Shown here: one piece after another, positions 52,439 through 61,900 of the stretch
Numbering within the stretch: position 1 is the stretch's first letter
Layout: every line of letters starts with the position of its first letter
Assembly: GCA_024305745.1 (NCBI GenBank)
Contig: JAHRBS010000006.1
Coordinates: forward strand, 2,381,001-2,445,000
DNA: 64,000 nt
Reading direction: 5' to 3'
From: Polyporus tsugae
Lineage: Eukaryota > Basidiomycota > Agaricomycetes > Polyporales > Polyporaceae
Translations under genes and position numbers: made by a program
Notes under the pieces: generated by a model
What the model saw: only the letters and a program-made list of their open reading frames with translations
Databases searched by the model: none
What the model was told of the DNA's origin: nothing

Positions 52439-55400
52439 TCAAGTCCCCAATCCAAGCATCTTCACCATCTCAAGCACCTTTGGCCTGGGCAGTGACTTGG
52501 TGAGGATGTCTGCTGGCATGTGTGAGGTGCGCAGATGGACGACCTCAATGCGACCCTTGGCCACCTCATCTCGCAGCCAGTAGAAGCGCAGATCAAGGTG
52601 CTTCATCCGCCCGTGGTGCTCAGGGTTCTTCGCCACAGACAGCGCAGACAGGTTGTCAATGCGAAGCGTCAAGGCAGAGGAAACATCAAACCCAAACTCT
52701 GTGAACAGATTGCGCAACCAGAGGATCTCCTGGCCACAGGAGACAGCGGCGATGAACTCCGCCTCTGTGGTGGACAGAGCGACCAGGGACTGGAGGCGAC
52801 TCGACCAGGAAATCGCACCTGTGCCCATCTTGATCACATAGCCAGAGGTCGAGCGACCTGTGTCAGGGCAGCCAGCGTGGTCTGCATCGGTGTAGGAGGT
52901 GAAGAGCTCTGGCTCAGACAAGGGGGAGAAGGTGAGCTTGTAGTCGAGTGTGCCCTTGATGTAGCGGAACAGGTGCTTGACTGCCTTCCAGTGTGTCATG
53001 CCAGGGTTCTGGGAGAAGCGTGCGAGGTTGCCAACAGTGCGAGCAATGTCTGGGCGCGTTGCAACGGCGAGGTAGAAGAGAGAACCAACCGCTTGGCCAT
53101 AGGGAATGTCCTGCATGTCGCGGATGTCTGCCTTGGACGTTGGAGCCATGTCTGCACTGAGACGGAGGCCAGGGTCGATGGGGGTGCTGACTGGGTCGCA
53201 GTTGGTGAAGCCATATCGCTCGAGGATGTCGAGGGCATACTGGCGCTGCGAGATCGACAGGGCACGCTTGGAGCGGTCGCGCTCAATCTTGACACCCAGG
53301 AGCCACGACATTGGCCCCAGGTCGCGCAGCTTGAAGTGCTTGCGCAGGTCGTCCTTGACACGCTGAATTGCAGCCTTGTCCTTGCCAGCAATGGTGATGT
53401 CGTCGACGAAGACAGGGATAATGAGACGCACCCCATCGCGCAGATACACCCAGACACTGTGCTCACAGGTCAGTCGCTCAAAGCCCAGCTTGCCAAGCAC
53501 CTCGTCGAGCTTCTCATGCCAGCAGCGGCCAGCCTGCTTGAGGCCATAGAGAGCCTTGCGAAGGTGCCACACCCACTCAGGAGTCTTGTCCTCAAAGCCC
53601 TCAGGCTGGCGCATGTAGACCTCCTCCTTGAGTTCGCCGTTGAGGTAGGCAGAGGAGATGTCCACCGACTCAAGCTCGAGGTCCTCAAGCCCAGCGAGAG
53701 CGAGGATAGCTCGAATCGACGCCCACTTTGGTGTAGGAGCAAAGGTCTCGTTGTACTCGAAGCCAGGACGCTGGGAGAAGCCCTTGGCGACGAGGCGACC
53801 CTTGTACCGCTTGATGGAGCCGTCTGCATTGCGCTTGACGCGGAAGACCCAGCGGGAGCCAATGGCCTTGCGACCTGGAGGTAGGAGGACAAGTTCGAAG
53901 GTGCCATTCTCGACGAGGGACTGGATTTCATCCTGGGCAGCCTTGAGCCACCTGGCACGCTCGTCTGCGTCGAGTTCCATGACCTCTGCGATGGACCTGG
54001 GCTCACCCAAGTGCTCCTGGTTCGCCTTTGACGCATGCTCGACCACAGACTCGAATGCGACCTCGAGGGCCTCGTCATAGGTCAGGTAGTCGTAGTGCTG
54101 GCCAGAGTAGACGTCCTCGATGCTAGCCATCATCGCATGGAGTGCGTCTTCACCACTGCCATCGTCGCGACCTAGGCAGTTGAGTTCGTCGTCTGAGGAC
54201 GTGGGACTCGGTGGGGGCGACATGGAGCGAGGAGCGAAGGGATTGGCACGAGGTGGGGGAGCTTGGTTGTCAACTGGTGCGTCAATAAGGGGATCTGGCG
54301 AGGAGGAGTCGCGCTGTGGTGGTTCAGGCGATGCAGCAGGTGGAGCAGGCGATGCAGAGCGAATGCGAAGACGCTGTGGAACGAGGTTCTGGCGTTCAAG
54401 CTCTCTGTTGTTGAGGGAACCCTGGTAGCGAGAAGAGCGCGATGGGAGCTGTTTGCGAGCGAGTGCAGGGTAGGGCCTGAAGCCGCCTTCGCCTTGGGCC
54501 TGCTGGTGGATCGATGGTGCCTGAGGACGAACTGCAGAGGCAGGAGGCGGTGATGGAGGCGCATGAGCGATGGCTGGAGCGCGTGGAGGAGCCTGTGGAG
54601 GCGCAGGAGGTTGCACATGAGGATGCAAAGGTGCAGGTGGAGATGGTGAACGCTGTGGGGACTGCTGACGCGGTGGTGCAGCTGGTGGGGGTGCGATTTG
54701 CGGCGCAGGAGGTGCAGGAGGTGCAGGATCATCCCAGTCGTCATCTCCCCCCTGATCATGCAGCTCTGGCACATCTGGAGCATCGTCCTGAGGTGGTGCG
54801 TCCGCACCTGTGTCCTCTGACGCTCCAGGGACGTCCACATCGTCGAGGGGCAGGCCAAAGACGTTGATGAAGGGCGAGTTGCCAGGGAAGCACTGTTCGT
54901 CGAACACAGCATGCGACGAGATGATGATCTTCTTCGCAGCAGGGTCCCAGAATCGCCATGCTTTTGTGCCCTCCGGGTAGCCAATGAAGATGCACTTCCT
55001 TGTGTGTGGCTGCAGCGCTTTGCGATCCTTCTTGCGAATAAGGACATAGGCCAGGCACCCAAAGACGCGGAAGTAGGACACGTCAGGCTTGCGCCCATCG
55101 CCCTTCCAAGCGGTGTAGGGGATGCCTCCATCGAGCGCAGAGGTGGGCATGCGGTTGCGCGTGTGGACAAAGGTAGAGACAGCATGGCCCCAGAACGAAG
55201 GAGGCAGCTTGGCCTGTGCAAGGAGAGCGGTGGCGCCCTTAGATGTCGTCCTGTTAGCTCGCTCTGCAATGCCATTCTGGTGGGGCTCGTCTGGTTCTGT
55301 GTGCTGCCTGTGGATGCCGTGTTCTGCACAGTAGTCGATGAACTCCTGGCCCATGTACTCGCCGCCCTTGTCATCGCGTGTGGCCTTGATGCGCAGGCCT

Positions 55401-56813
55401 AGGCAGTTCTCAGCATATGCCTTGAATGCCTTGAACGCAGCAAAGGCGTCGCTCTTGAGCTTGAGGTAAGCCATGGCCCAGAATCGCGTCACGTCGTCGA
55501 CAAAGACCATCCAGTACTGGTAGCCCTCAGCGGTGCGCACTGGGAGCTTGCCCTTGAGGTCGGTGTGGACCAGGGCCAGGCGAACGAACCTCCTGGAGGC
55601 GAAGCGGGGGATGGGATGGCGATTGAGCTTGCCAGCAAGGCAGGGCTCGCAAATCGCATCGGGTGCGCGCTGGGAGCGGATCCTGAGCCCCTGGACGAGC
55701 TCCCTGCGAATTGCAGAGCGCAGATCATCGAGGTTGACGTGTGAGCAGCGCTGGTGCCACAGGGCGAGGTCCTCGTTGCTGGTGGTCGATGCAGAGAGCG
55801 CAGTCATTGATTGGGGAATAGTGCGACCAAGGAGGTAGCCCACATTGTGCGCATTGACCTGGGCCTCAAAGCGAAGCTTCCCCTGGTGGTAGAACAGCGC
55901 AGAGGACGCGCGCAACTCGACAGTGTAGCCCTTCTCGCGCGTGAGGTGGAAAACAGACAGTAGATTGCTAGCAAGTGCAGGGACATGCAAGACGTCGTGT
56001 AGTACAACAGCAGGTGGTAAAACGCCGCCCCTCTCCTCAGGCTGGAAGACCACAGACCCTAAACCCGCCGAGTAGACGATGTGCGAGTTGGCGAGTCGAA
56101 TGGGGATGGTGTGGGGCGAGTAGGAGCGAAACCAGTGGCGGTGGGGCGTCATGTGTGCAGAAGCACCTGTGTCGGTGTTCCAGTTAGCAGCAGCAGGGGT
56201 GGAGAGCCAGGACGAGCGATCTGAGGCAGAGAGGAGGGCAGAGGCACAACCGGCACTCACAGTAGCCGCCCCAGCGGACTCCTGGGGTTTGGTCTGTGTC
56301 CCAGATGCCGTGTTTGTTGAGCTGGAGGCCTCAGAGGCCTCCTGCTTGCGCTGGTTGCGCTGGGAGCGAAACTGGGTGCGCTGGGTCATCCTGTCCTTCG
56401 CCTTTGCACTGGCATCGCGTTTGCTGAAGCACTGGTCCGAGTGGTTGGGGCGACCGCAGAACGTGCAGGAGACCTGCGACGCAACATTGGAGAGGGCTGG
56501 GGTCGATAACAAGGCACCAGGCTGGTTTTTGAGCGCAATGAACATCTCCTGGAGCTTGTCCAGCGTCAGGGAGTCATCGAGGAGCAGGGTCTGGCGCAGG
56601 GAGGTGTATTCCACAGGCAGGGCACGGATGAGGGCCATGAGGACGAGCTCATCGTCGAGCTGGGTGATGGAGAAGGTGGCAGGACGAAGGGCCTTCATGT
56701 CCGACTTGAGCTGGACTGCTCGCATCGATAGGGAGGACAGGGACTCGTCCTCACTCTTGCAGAGGCTCAGGAGCGCGTTGTAGGTGTTAAACCTCGTACC
56801 TGGTCGCTTCTGC
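52439..56813 (-). CDS. Copia gag-pol, copy 3, main part
   Basis: An uninterrupted frame from the Gag insertion point to the natural stop, differing from copy 2 at a few dozen positions, mostly in the Pro-rich linker between integrase and RT (for example LHPHVQPPAPP against LPPRAQPPAPP) and GSRWVF against GSCWVF in RT. Protease DTGA, integrase DDE, RT FVDD and RNase H motifs are all intact. Its Gag head lies beyond the insert at 57067-57372, so the full polyprotein would need the insert removed. Confidence 0.9.
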
Positions 56814-57062
56814 TATTAGCAGTGGAAAAGTGACCAGACCGGGGATTGAACCCAGGACCTTCTGGTTTGCACCCAGATGCTCTACCACTGAGCTATCTGG
56901 TCTTGGGTTCAGTAGAGACACCAGTTTATTAGTGTAGATTAGTGTAACTGTAGCCCCATGTCACTACGGCATGCATGCTATGCACAGTACATTGAGGGGT
57001 CTTATGGCAGTTCAGGGACCAACTCCTGAAGGATGAGTAAGCATGATTACTGCATCCTAACA
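56814..57062 (-). mobile_element. 249-bp insert carrying a tRNA gene (second copy)
   Basis: Flanked by a perfect 5-bp direct repeat TCTGC (56809-56813 and 57063-57067), which proves it is a true insertion into copia Gag. Ends are TATTAGCAGT and ATGCAGT..CCTAACA read inward, a weak inverted repeat. It has no coding capacity. Size, 5-bp duplication and TRTTAG/CTAACA ends suit a solo LTR of a tiny non-autonomous retroelement (TRIM); a MITE is the alternative. It is nearly identical to the copy at 46507-46755. Confidence 0.82.
56831..56902 (-). tRNA. tRNA with anticodon GCA inside the second insert
   Basis: Identical to the tRNA at 46524-46595, with cloverleaf, A and B boxes and TTTT terminator all preserved; the discriminator is A. 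The copy shows that the tRNA is part of the mobile insert and not a chance neighbour. Confidence 0.8.
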
Positions 57063-57066
57063 TCTG

Positions 57067-57372
57067 CATGTGCACAGACTCCAGCTTCGCCCACATGGCA
57101 ACAGGATCGTCCCTGATGGCCTCCAGGTGTGTCTGCTGCTCCCTCTCCACACAACTCCATAGCTCCCCAGCTGCCAAATCCACCCTGTTGTCAAAATTGC
57201 GCAGATCACGTCGTTCTCCAGCATCCAGGGGTGCGATGAAGGCAGGCCTGGTCTCAGTACCCTGGATGATGCGCAGGGCACCGAGGATGCGAAGCCTGGC
57301 CTCCATGTCGAGTCGCCATTGCTGGTAGTTGCAATTGGAGAGCTTGGGGAAGGTTGCAGCGGGTGGCGCCAT
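57067..57372 (-). pseudogene. Copia copy 3 Gag N-terminal segment
   Basis: Starts MAPPAATFPKLSNCNYQQW at an ATG (57372) and reads about 100 codons to KLESVHMQ, where the insert breaks the frame. Past the junction the frame continues into insert sequence and stops at 56929. Together with 52439-56813 it made the original polyprotein. Confidence 0.85.
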
Positions 57373-57577
57373 GGTGGAGGGGTGGTGACGTGGCACGCAA
57401 CGAGTGAGCGAAGCGACGAAGCGAGGGGACGAAAACTGAGTGCAGGGGCGAGGAAAGATGGAAAGAGGGTCCCAGAGCGAAGATTGAGAGAAGCAGAGGA
57501 TGCAGAGATGGAAGGGAGGCTAGGGGAGGCTGTAGAGCGATTGGACAGGCAGGGATGGACGTCTTGAGGCGGTCAGA

Positions 57578-57594
57578 GCGCAGGGCTCATAACC
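57578..57594 (-). other. Copia primer-binding site (initiator tRNA-Met anticodon arm)
   Basis: Immediately inside the 5' LTR of copy 3. The plus strand reads GCGCAGGGCTCATAACC, identical to the conserved anticodon stem-loop of eukaryotic initiator tRNA-Met, so the element RNA pairs with the internal half of the tRNA rather than its 3' CCA end. Drosophila copia uses the same mode. Confidence 0.8.
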
Positions 57595-58022
57595 TGTTTG
57601 GCTGCAGTGCGCCTCAGAGCGGTCACAATGGCCTAAGTCGAGCTCTAAGAAGTCTATCATTAACAGGAAACTAAACTACTCACCTAAGTCGAGCTCTAAG
57701 AAGTCTAAGGACAACAGAGCTCGACAGAGGCGAGGATACAGCGCACTGAGCACGTGCTAGGTAGCTCACATGACCCTACACTAACTGGCGCTGTTCTGGC
57801 GCCGAAAGGACGAGAAGTGCCTAAGGTAGAGTCCACTCCAGAGAGAGGATCAGATCTACACTAAACCGAGTCATTCAGTAAGAGTATGGTATATCTCTAT
57901 GAGAACACGGAATCTAGGAATGTGGAAAATACCAGAGGGTAGGGTACAGTACGCAGTATGTATGGTACGAAGCGGGACTTGGCGCAGTCAAAGGAGTGCC
58001 CGCTACAGCACCGACTTCAACA
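57595..58022 (-). repeat. Copia copy 3, 5' LTR (long form)
   Basis: 428 bp in minus orientation with the tandem 24-base unit. The outer end is acttcaaca, followed by non-repeat DNA (aaggg). Confidence 0.87.
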
Positions 58023-58636
58023 AAGGGAAGAGTGTCGGTCGTGAGGGATACGAGGGCGGGTCAAACCCTGGACAGGGAGCAATCCCCGGAACGGCAATTC
58101 GTCGCCTCAATGCCGGAACACGACCTCGACCCCTGATAGGAATGTAACACAAATACTGATAAAACACCCTGTAATCCTGCGTTAACATGTGTAATAACCA
58201 ACTTTCAACCGAATTGACCTCCAGATTTAATCACGGTGCTACCGGTAACACCCCTCCGATTGAGTAAATTGAATATGGAAGGAAGAAGGAGGGGTGGCTA
58301 ACTAATTTGGGAGTCAGCAGATCGCGAGCAAGGCAAGACCGCGTTAGCAATCACCTGACTCGAACAGGTAATATTTGAAATAGAGGGGCTATTGAGTGAG
58401 TCCAGGTTTTTCCGGAGCTCGTCCCTGAGACCGTGCCGGGCCGAACTAGCCGCCCCGAGGGGCGGCCGAAGCCGGCCGGGTGCCGGGTCTGTGCGTCAGA
58501 GAGTAAAATCGCTCGCGCCTGCCCTAAAGTGTCAAGGGGGGATAAAAGAGGGGGAGGATGGAGGCAAGACTGCCATTCCCCCACTCGCTCTACCCAACAC
58601 TCCTCTTACCACCTCACACACAACCTAGTCCCTGCT
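58023..58636. other. Intergenic region, upstream of the Lys-rich gene
   Basis: No gene is supported. The first part is AT-rich; near 58445-58490 lies a GC-rich stretch with gccgccccgaggggcggc, which can form a strong hairpin. The last 60 bases are CT-rich like other promoters in this window and lead to the ATG at 58637. Confidence 0.45.
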
Positions 58637-59877
58637 ATGTCTGCCAAGGCTACACCCAGCAAGATTGCGGATCTCCCCAAGGAGGTCATCCTTGACGGCG
58701 ACGACAAGCTCATCGTCACCGCCGTGATCGGCGTGAGTAATCTTGTGCGCACTCATCAGCAACACCATATCTTGACCCCTTGATAGAACGGCGTCGACGA
58801 AGATGTCGACGCCAACGAGGACCGCCGCATCTCCAAGGACCTGCTCCTTTGGTGGAAGATGGCGGCCTCTAAGAAGAACCGGAAGGCGGGCGTGATCCGC
58901 TTCCTTCAGGGAGTGGAATACGGCTCGGGTAAGCTGGTGCGGAAGGCCCTGGACGCGTTTCAGTCCGAGTACTTCGACGGCGGCTTCACCTTCCGATCTG
59001 AGCATTTCACGACGTTCAGCGCTATCACCACCCTCAAGGCGGGGACGACCAACAAGGTCGGCATCCGCCCAGAGGGCATCGACCACGCACTCATCGGCAA
59101 TCGGCTGATGTTCTGGCCGCCGCCTGCCCAGGCGGCAGACATCACGCCTCAGGCATCTTGGGCGTGGGAGGTGGACGGGGACGACAATGAGGAGGGCTTA
59201 GGGAAAGTGGAGAAGGCGGCGATCAGGCATTTGGAGGCGGAGATAGGGTGCGCGGTGATTGTGTTTCGATTGGTGAGTCCCGCCCCCTGCCCCCACACTC
59301 TTGCATTTATATGGGGAACAAATACTCCCGTGGCAACCGCGCCTCGCGGCGTTGGTTGGCCAGACCCATGGGCACCTGCACGATGGCAGCTCCCGTCGAC
59401 GTTACGTGGACGGAGCTGGTGGAGACGGACGCCAATGAACGAGTTTTCCGGGCGGTCCGTTGCTGCGCGCTATGCAGTGTCTCGTCCCTCTACCTCACTG
59501 AGCACGACCACGCCCAGTGCCCGTTCATCGGGATGCTGGACAAGGTCAGGGGGACGCTTGGGTACCTGAAAACGGACACAACGGGCGGAGTGCTCACCTT
59601 CCCCCGCGAGAAGGCGCCGATCGACTACGGTAAGCGGATCAAGGATCTCGAGGCCAACATCGCCGATCTCGACAAACGCCTCAAGGCGATCGAGAACGCC
59701 GCCAAGGTCGACTCCAAGAAGCGCAAGCGTGAGGAGATGAAGAAGGAGGGCGATAAGGTGAAGAAGGCCAAGAAGGAGTCGGGCGGGAAGGCAGCGAAGG
59801 TGAAGAAGGGCGGGGACAACGGGGATGGCAGCGCCGCGGGCCCTAGCAAGGGCAAGGGCAAGGCTAAGACCACGTAA
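58637..59877 (+). CDS. Unknown protein with Lys-rich C-terminal tail
   Basis: Exons 58637-58732 and 58787-59272 are well supported (54-bp intron between). The third starts after an acceptor near 59415, the exact site being uncertain, and runs to 59877. A further in-frame 63-bp intron (59455-59517) is plausible. The N-terminal 190 residues look folded (ISKDLLLWWKMAASKKNRKA; VIRFLQGVEYGSGKLVRKAL; GIDHALIGNRLMFWPPPAQA). Then come a predicted coiled coil (YGKRIKDLEANIADLDKRLK) and a highly basic tail (KKRKREEMKKEGDKVKKAKK) with nuclear-localisation character. I do not recognise the family; a nuclear or nucleolar role is an inference from the tail. Confidence 0.6.
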
Positions 59878-60172
59878 TCGGACTACAGCAGTAGCATTAG
59901 AGCCCCCCCTTTGTATCGGTTTGAATGTGTACAATGTATCTCGGCCGGTTTGACTCGCATTCGGATGACTCCCTTTAAGGCGACTTAAGGAAATGAATAG
60001 CCCCTCGAGGATATGGTAATTAAATTTTGGACAATGCGCCGGCAAGTCCTGGTTAATCTGAGTATCACAACACCGTCGAGTTCGAACGGTGGGGGCGATG
60101 ACCCTGTGACGCAATAGTGAAGCGCCAGGCAGGCTGGGCATCGGCGTCGGGTTGAGACTAAGGAGCGAAGGC
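59878..60172. other. Junction between the Lys-rich gene and the LINE
   Basis: Just under 300 bases with no gene. The LINE 5' untranslated region presumably starts here; its exact end could not be set because no target duplication can be seen with the 3' end outside the window. Confidence 0.4.
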
Positions 60173-61900
60173 ATGGACTTGCGCCTGTACGAGCGACAAG
60201 CGATTGCGTGGCGGCTCCCTTTTGGATGCTTCCGGGGACTGGTGCTCGGTTTGACATCTCCTAGACCTATGTCAACAACTCCAAGTACACCACGGAGCGT
60301 GTCGCCAAGGGCTGGGGGTGACGATGCTCCACCATATAGATTTAAACACCCAGCCCACAAAGTGCCATTCGTCGAGCTTCGGCGAGAGGAGACGGCGCGG
60401 TTTGTAATCTTCAATATTGAGGCTATGACCACGGCAGAGATTTGGGAACTGCTTAAATCAGCTATCCCGAATCACTGCGACCAGATCCAGCGGGTGGCAA
60501 CCATGACCCACACTTCAGGTCTTCGCCGAGCCAATCTCTGGTTAAGGAGAGAACTCGGGGACGATATGAAGAGAAGTATCCTAGCTGCTCAGCGGGATGG
60601 TAGGTCACCAAAATTTCGCAGCATTCTGCGTTCTGCGTTTGGCTTCCGCCAACCAGAAAGCACATTTCCATGGTGGTGGCGGATTGATGTCTTCCGTCCA
60701 TGGCGCGACAGGCAAGAGCTTGAAGCGGCGGCGAAGAAACAGCCTAGGGCTGCGTATCGAAGTATTATGACGTGGAACGTGAATGGGTATCACTCCAAGT
60801 CCGAAGAGATATCGATATGTCTTAAGGAGGAAAAAGTGGCAATTTATGCGATTCAGGAAACCCTGGTCAGTGCAACGTCCAAACTGATACGCCCGAAAGG
60901 GTACATGGTTTATGCCTCCCCCTGGGAAGAGGGATTCCGAGGGCATGCGGTATTAGTTGACGACCGATTGCCCTCCTTTAGGATACCCCATGACGAGCCC
61001 TGGCTCATTCATGTGAAGATCTCCAGCTGGGATTGTGGGGAGGCCGGAACCCGGTCCCTGCACATTCTCGCGGTATATATGCCCTCAGGAGGTAACTTCC
61101 GAGGAAAGCGTACAGCTAAAATAAAGTATGTTTCGTCATTGGCCGCAAAGATCCTCAAACGATCCCCAAATGATTTAATCGTGGGCCTCGGTGATTGGAA
61201 TATGACCTTCACCGATATTAACAATCGCCTTTATAAGGCACGCTCTGCGCTAGCAGGAATAGAGACCTGCGGTTCCAGTCGATCACGGTGGCCGAAAAAT
61301 GGACGCCTGAGAGACCTTGACCACTTTATGGGTGGACCAAGCACACATGCGTTGTTTAAAGCGCCCCGGGTCATGCGGAAGTATGTGGTCAGCGATCACC
61401 GTCCCATCCGTTTGGAGTGCCAGAAACAAGGGCACGCTCCTATACCAGCGGAAAAACGGTTCGGATTCAACCTGGACAAGATCAGACGACATAAGGTACA
61501 GTTGGTGAACGATAATCGATGGAACGCTATAGCCCCCATGATGCCAGACGTGGAGGAATCCGAGGAGGCAGGCAGTGGACGAAACATGTGGGAGGCTAAT
61601 AAGGAGTTCGCCCAAATATTTGATGCCGTGTGTAGGAAGCACGGGGTTAAATGGGAAATCGTCGATTCTGAGCTCAAGACCCGACTACCTAAATCGCTTA
61701 AGCGAATGCTGAACAGCCTCCACGACCTCGAACGACAATTTGCGATAGCCGCAGAATACCGTCGGGCTGAGGAGGGCAAGCTACGTGAAGAATTCACGCC
61801 TACGTCAAAAATACCGAAAGGCAAAGGCGAAGTGGCAAGTGAAGCAGGAGCAGAAAGCATATGGCAAAATAGCCACCGCTATGTCTGCGCACGAACATAA
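60173..61900 (+). CDS. LINE endonuclease part
   Basis: 575 codons from the ATG at 60173. After a low-complexity head and a Trp-rich linker, the APE-type endonuclease starts at SIMTWNVNGYHSKSEEIS. The catalytic series follows: IYAIQETLV (Glu), LHILAVYMPSGG, DLIVGLGDWNMTFTD, and the C-terminal YVVSDHRPIRL. This enzyme nicks target DNA to prime reverse transcription. The frame ends at a TAA after leaving the natural frame around 61800; the polypeptide there should continue into the RT frame. A later ATG (about 60269, MSTTPSTPRS) is an alternative start. Confidence 0.85.
   Translation: MDLRLYERQAIAWRLPFGCFRGLVLGLTSPRPMSTTPSTPRSVSPRAGGDDAPPYRFKHPAHKVPFVELRREETARFVIFNIEAMTTAEIWELLKSAIPNHCDQIQRVATMTHTSGLRRANLWLRRELGDDMKRSILAAQRDGRSPKFRSILRSAFGFRQPESTFPWWWRIDVFRPWRDRQELEAAAKKQPRAAYRSIMTWNVNGYHSKSEEISICLKEEKVAIYAIQETLVSATSKLIRPKGYMVYASPWEEGFRGHAVLVDDRLPSFRIPHDEPWLIHVKISSWDCGEAGTRSLHILAVYMPSGGNFRGKRTAKIKYVSSLAAKILKRSPNDLIVGLGDWNMTFTDINNRLYKARSALAGIETCGSSRSRWPKNGRLRDLDHFMGGPSTHALFKAPRVMRKYVVSDHRPIRLECQKQGHAPIPAEKRFGFNLDKIRRHKVQLVNDNRWNAIAPMMPDVEESEEAGSGRNMWEANKEFAQIFDAVCRKHGVKWEIVDSELKTRLPKSLKRMLNSLHDLERQFAIAAEYRRAEEGKLREEFTPTSKIPKGKGEVASEAGAESIWQNSHRYVCART

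Larger units (their letters stand above)
52048..58022 (-). mobile_element. Ty1/copia LTR retrotransposon, copy 3 (full length, interrupted)
   Basis: Both LTRs are present: 52048-52423 (3' LTR, 376-bp short form) and 57595-58022 (5' LTR, 428-bp long form). The frame between is intact except for the 249-bp insert in Gag. The primer-binding site is exact: GCGCAGGGCTCATAACC on plus (57578-57594) equals 17 bases of the initiator tRNA-Met anticodon arm. Flanks are TAGAT on the left and AAGGG on the right, so no target duplication remains. Two LTRs of different length subtypes and missing duplication indicate a recombinant element rather than a simple insertion. Confidence 0.88.

Noticed and set aside
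57899..58147. An 82-codon frame across the outer end of the copia LTR
   Set aside because: It is made of LTR and flank sequence; no protein features.
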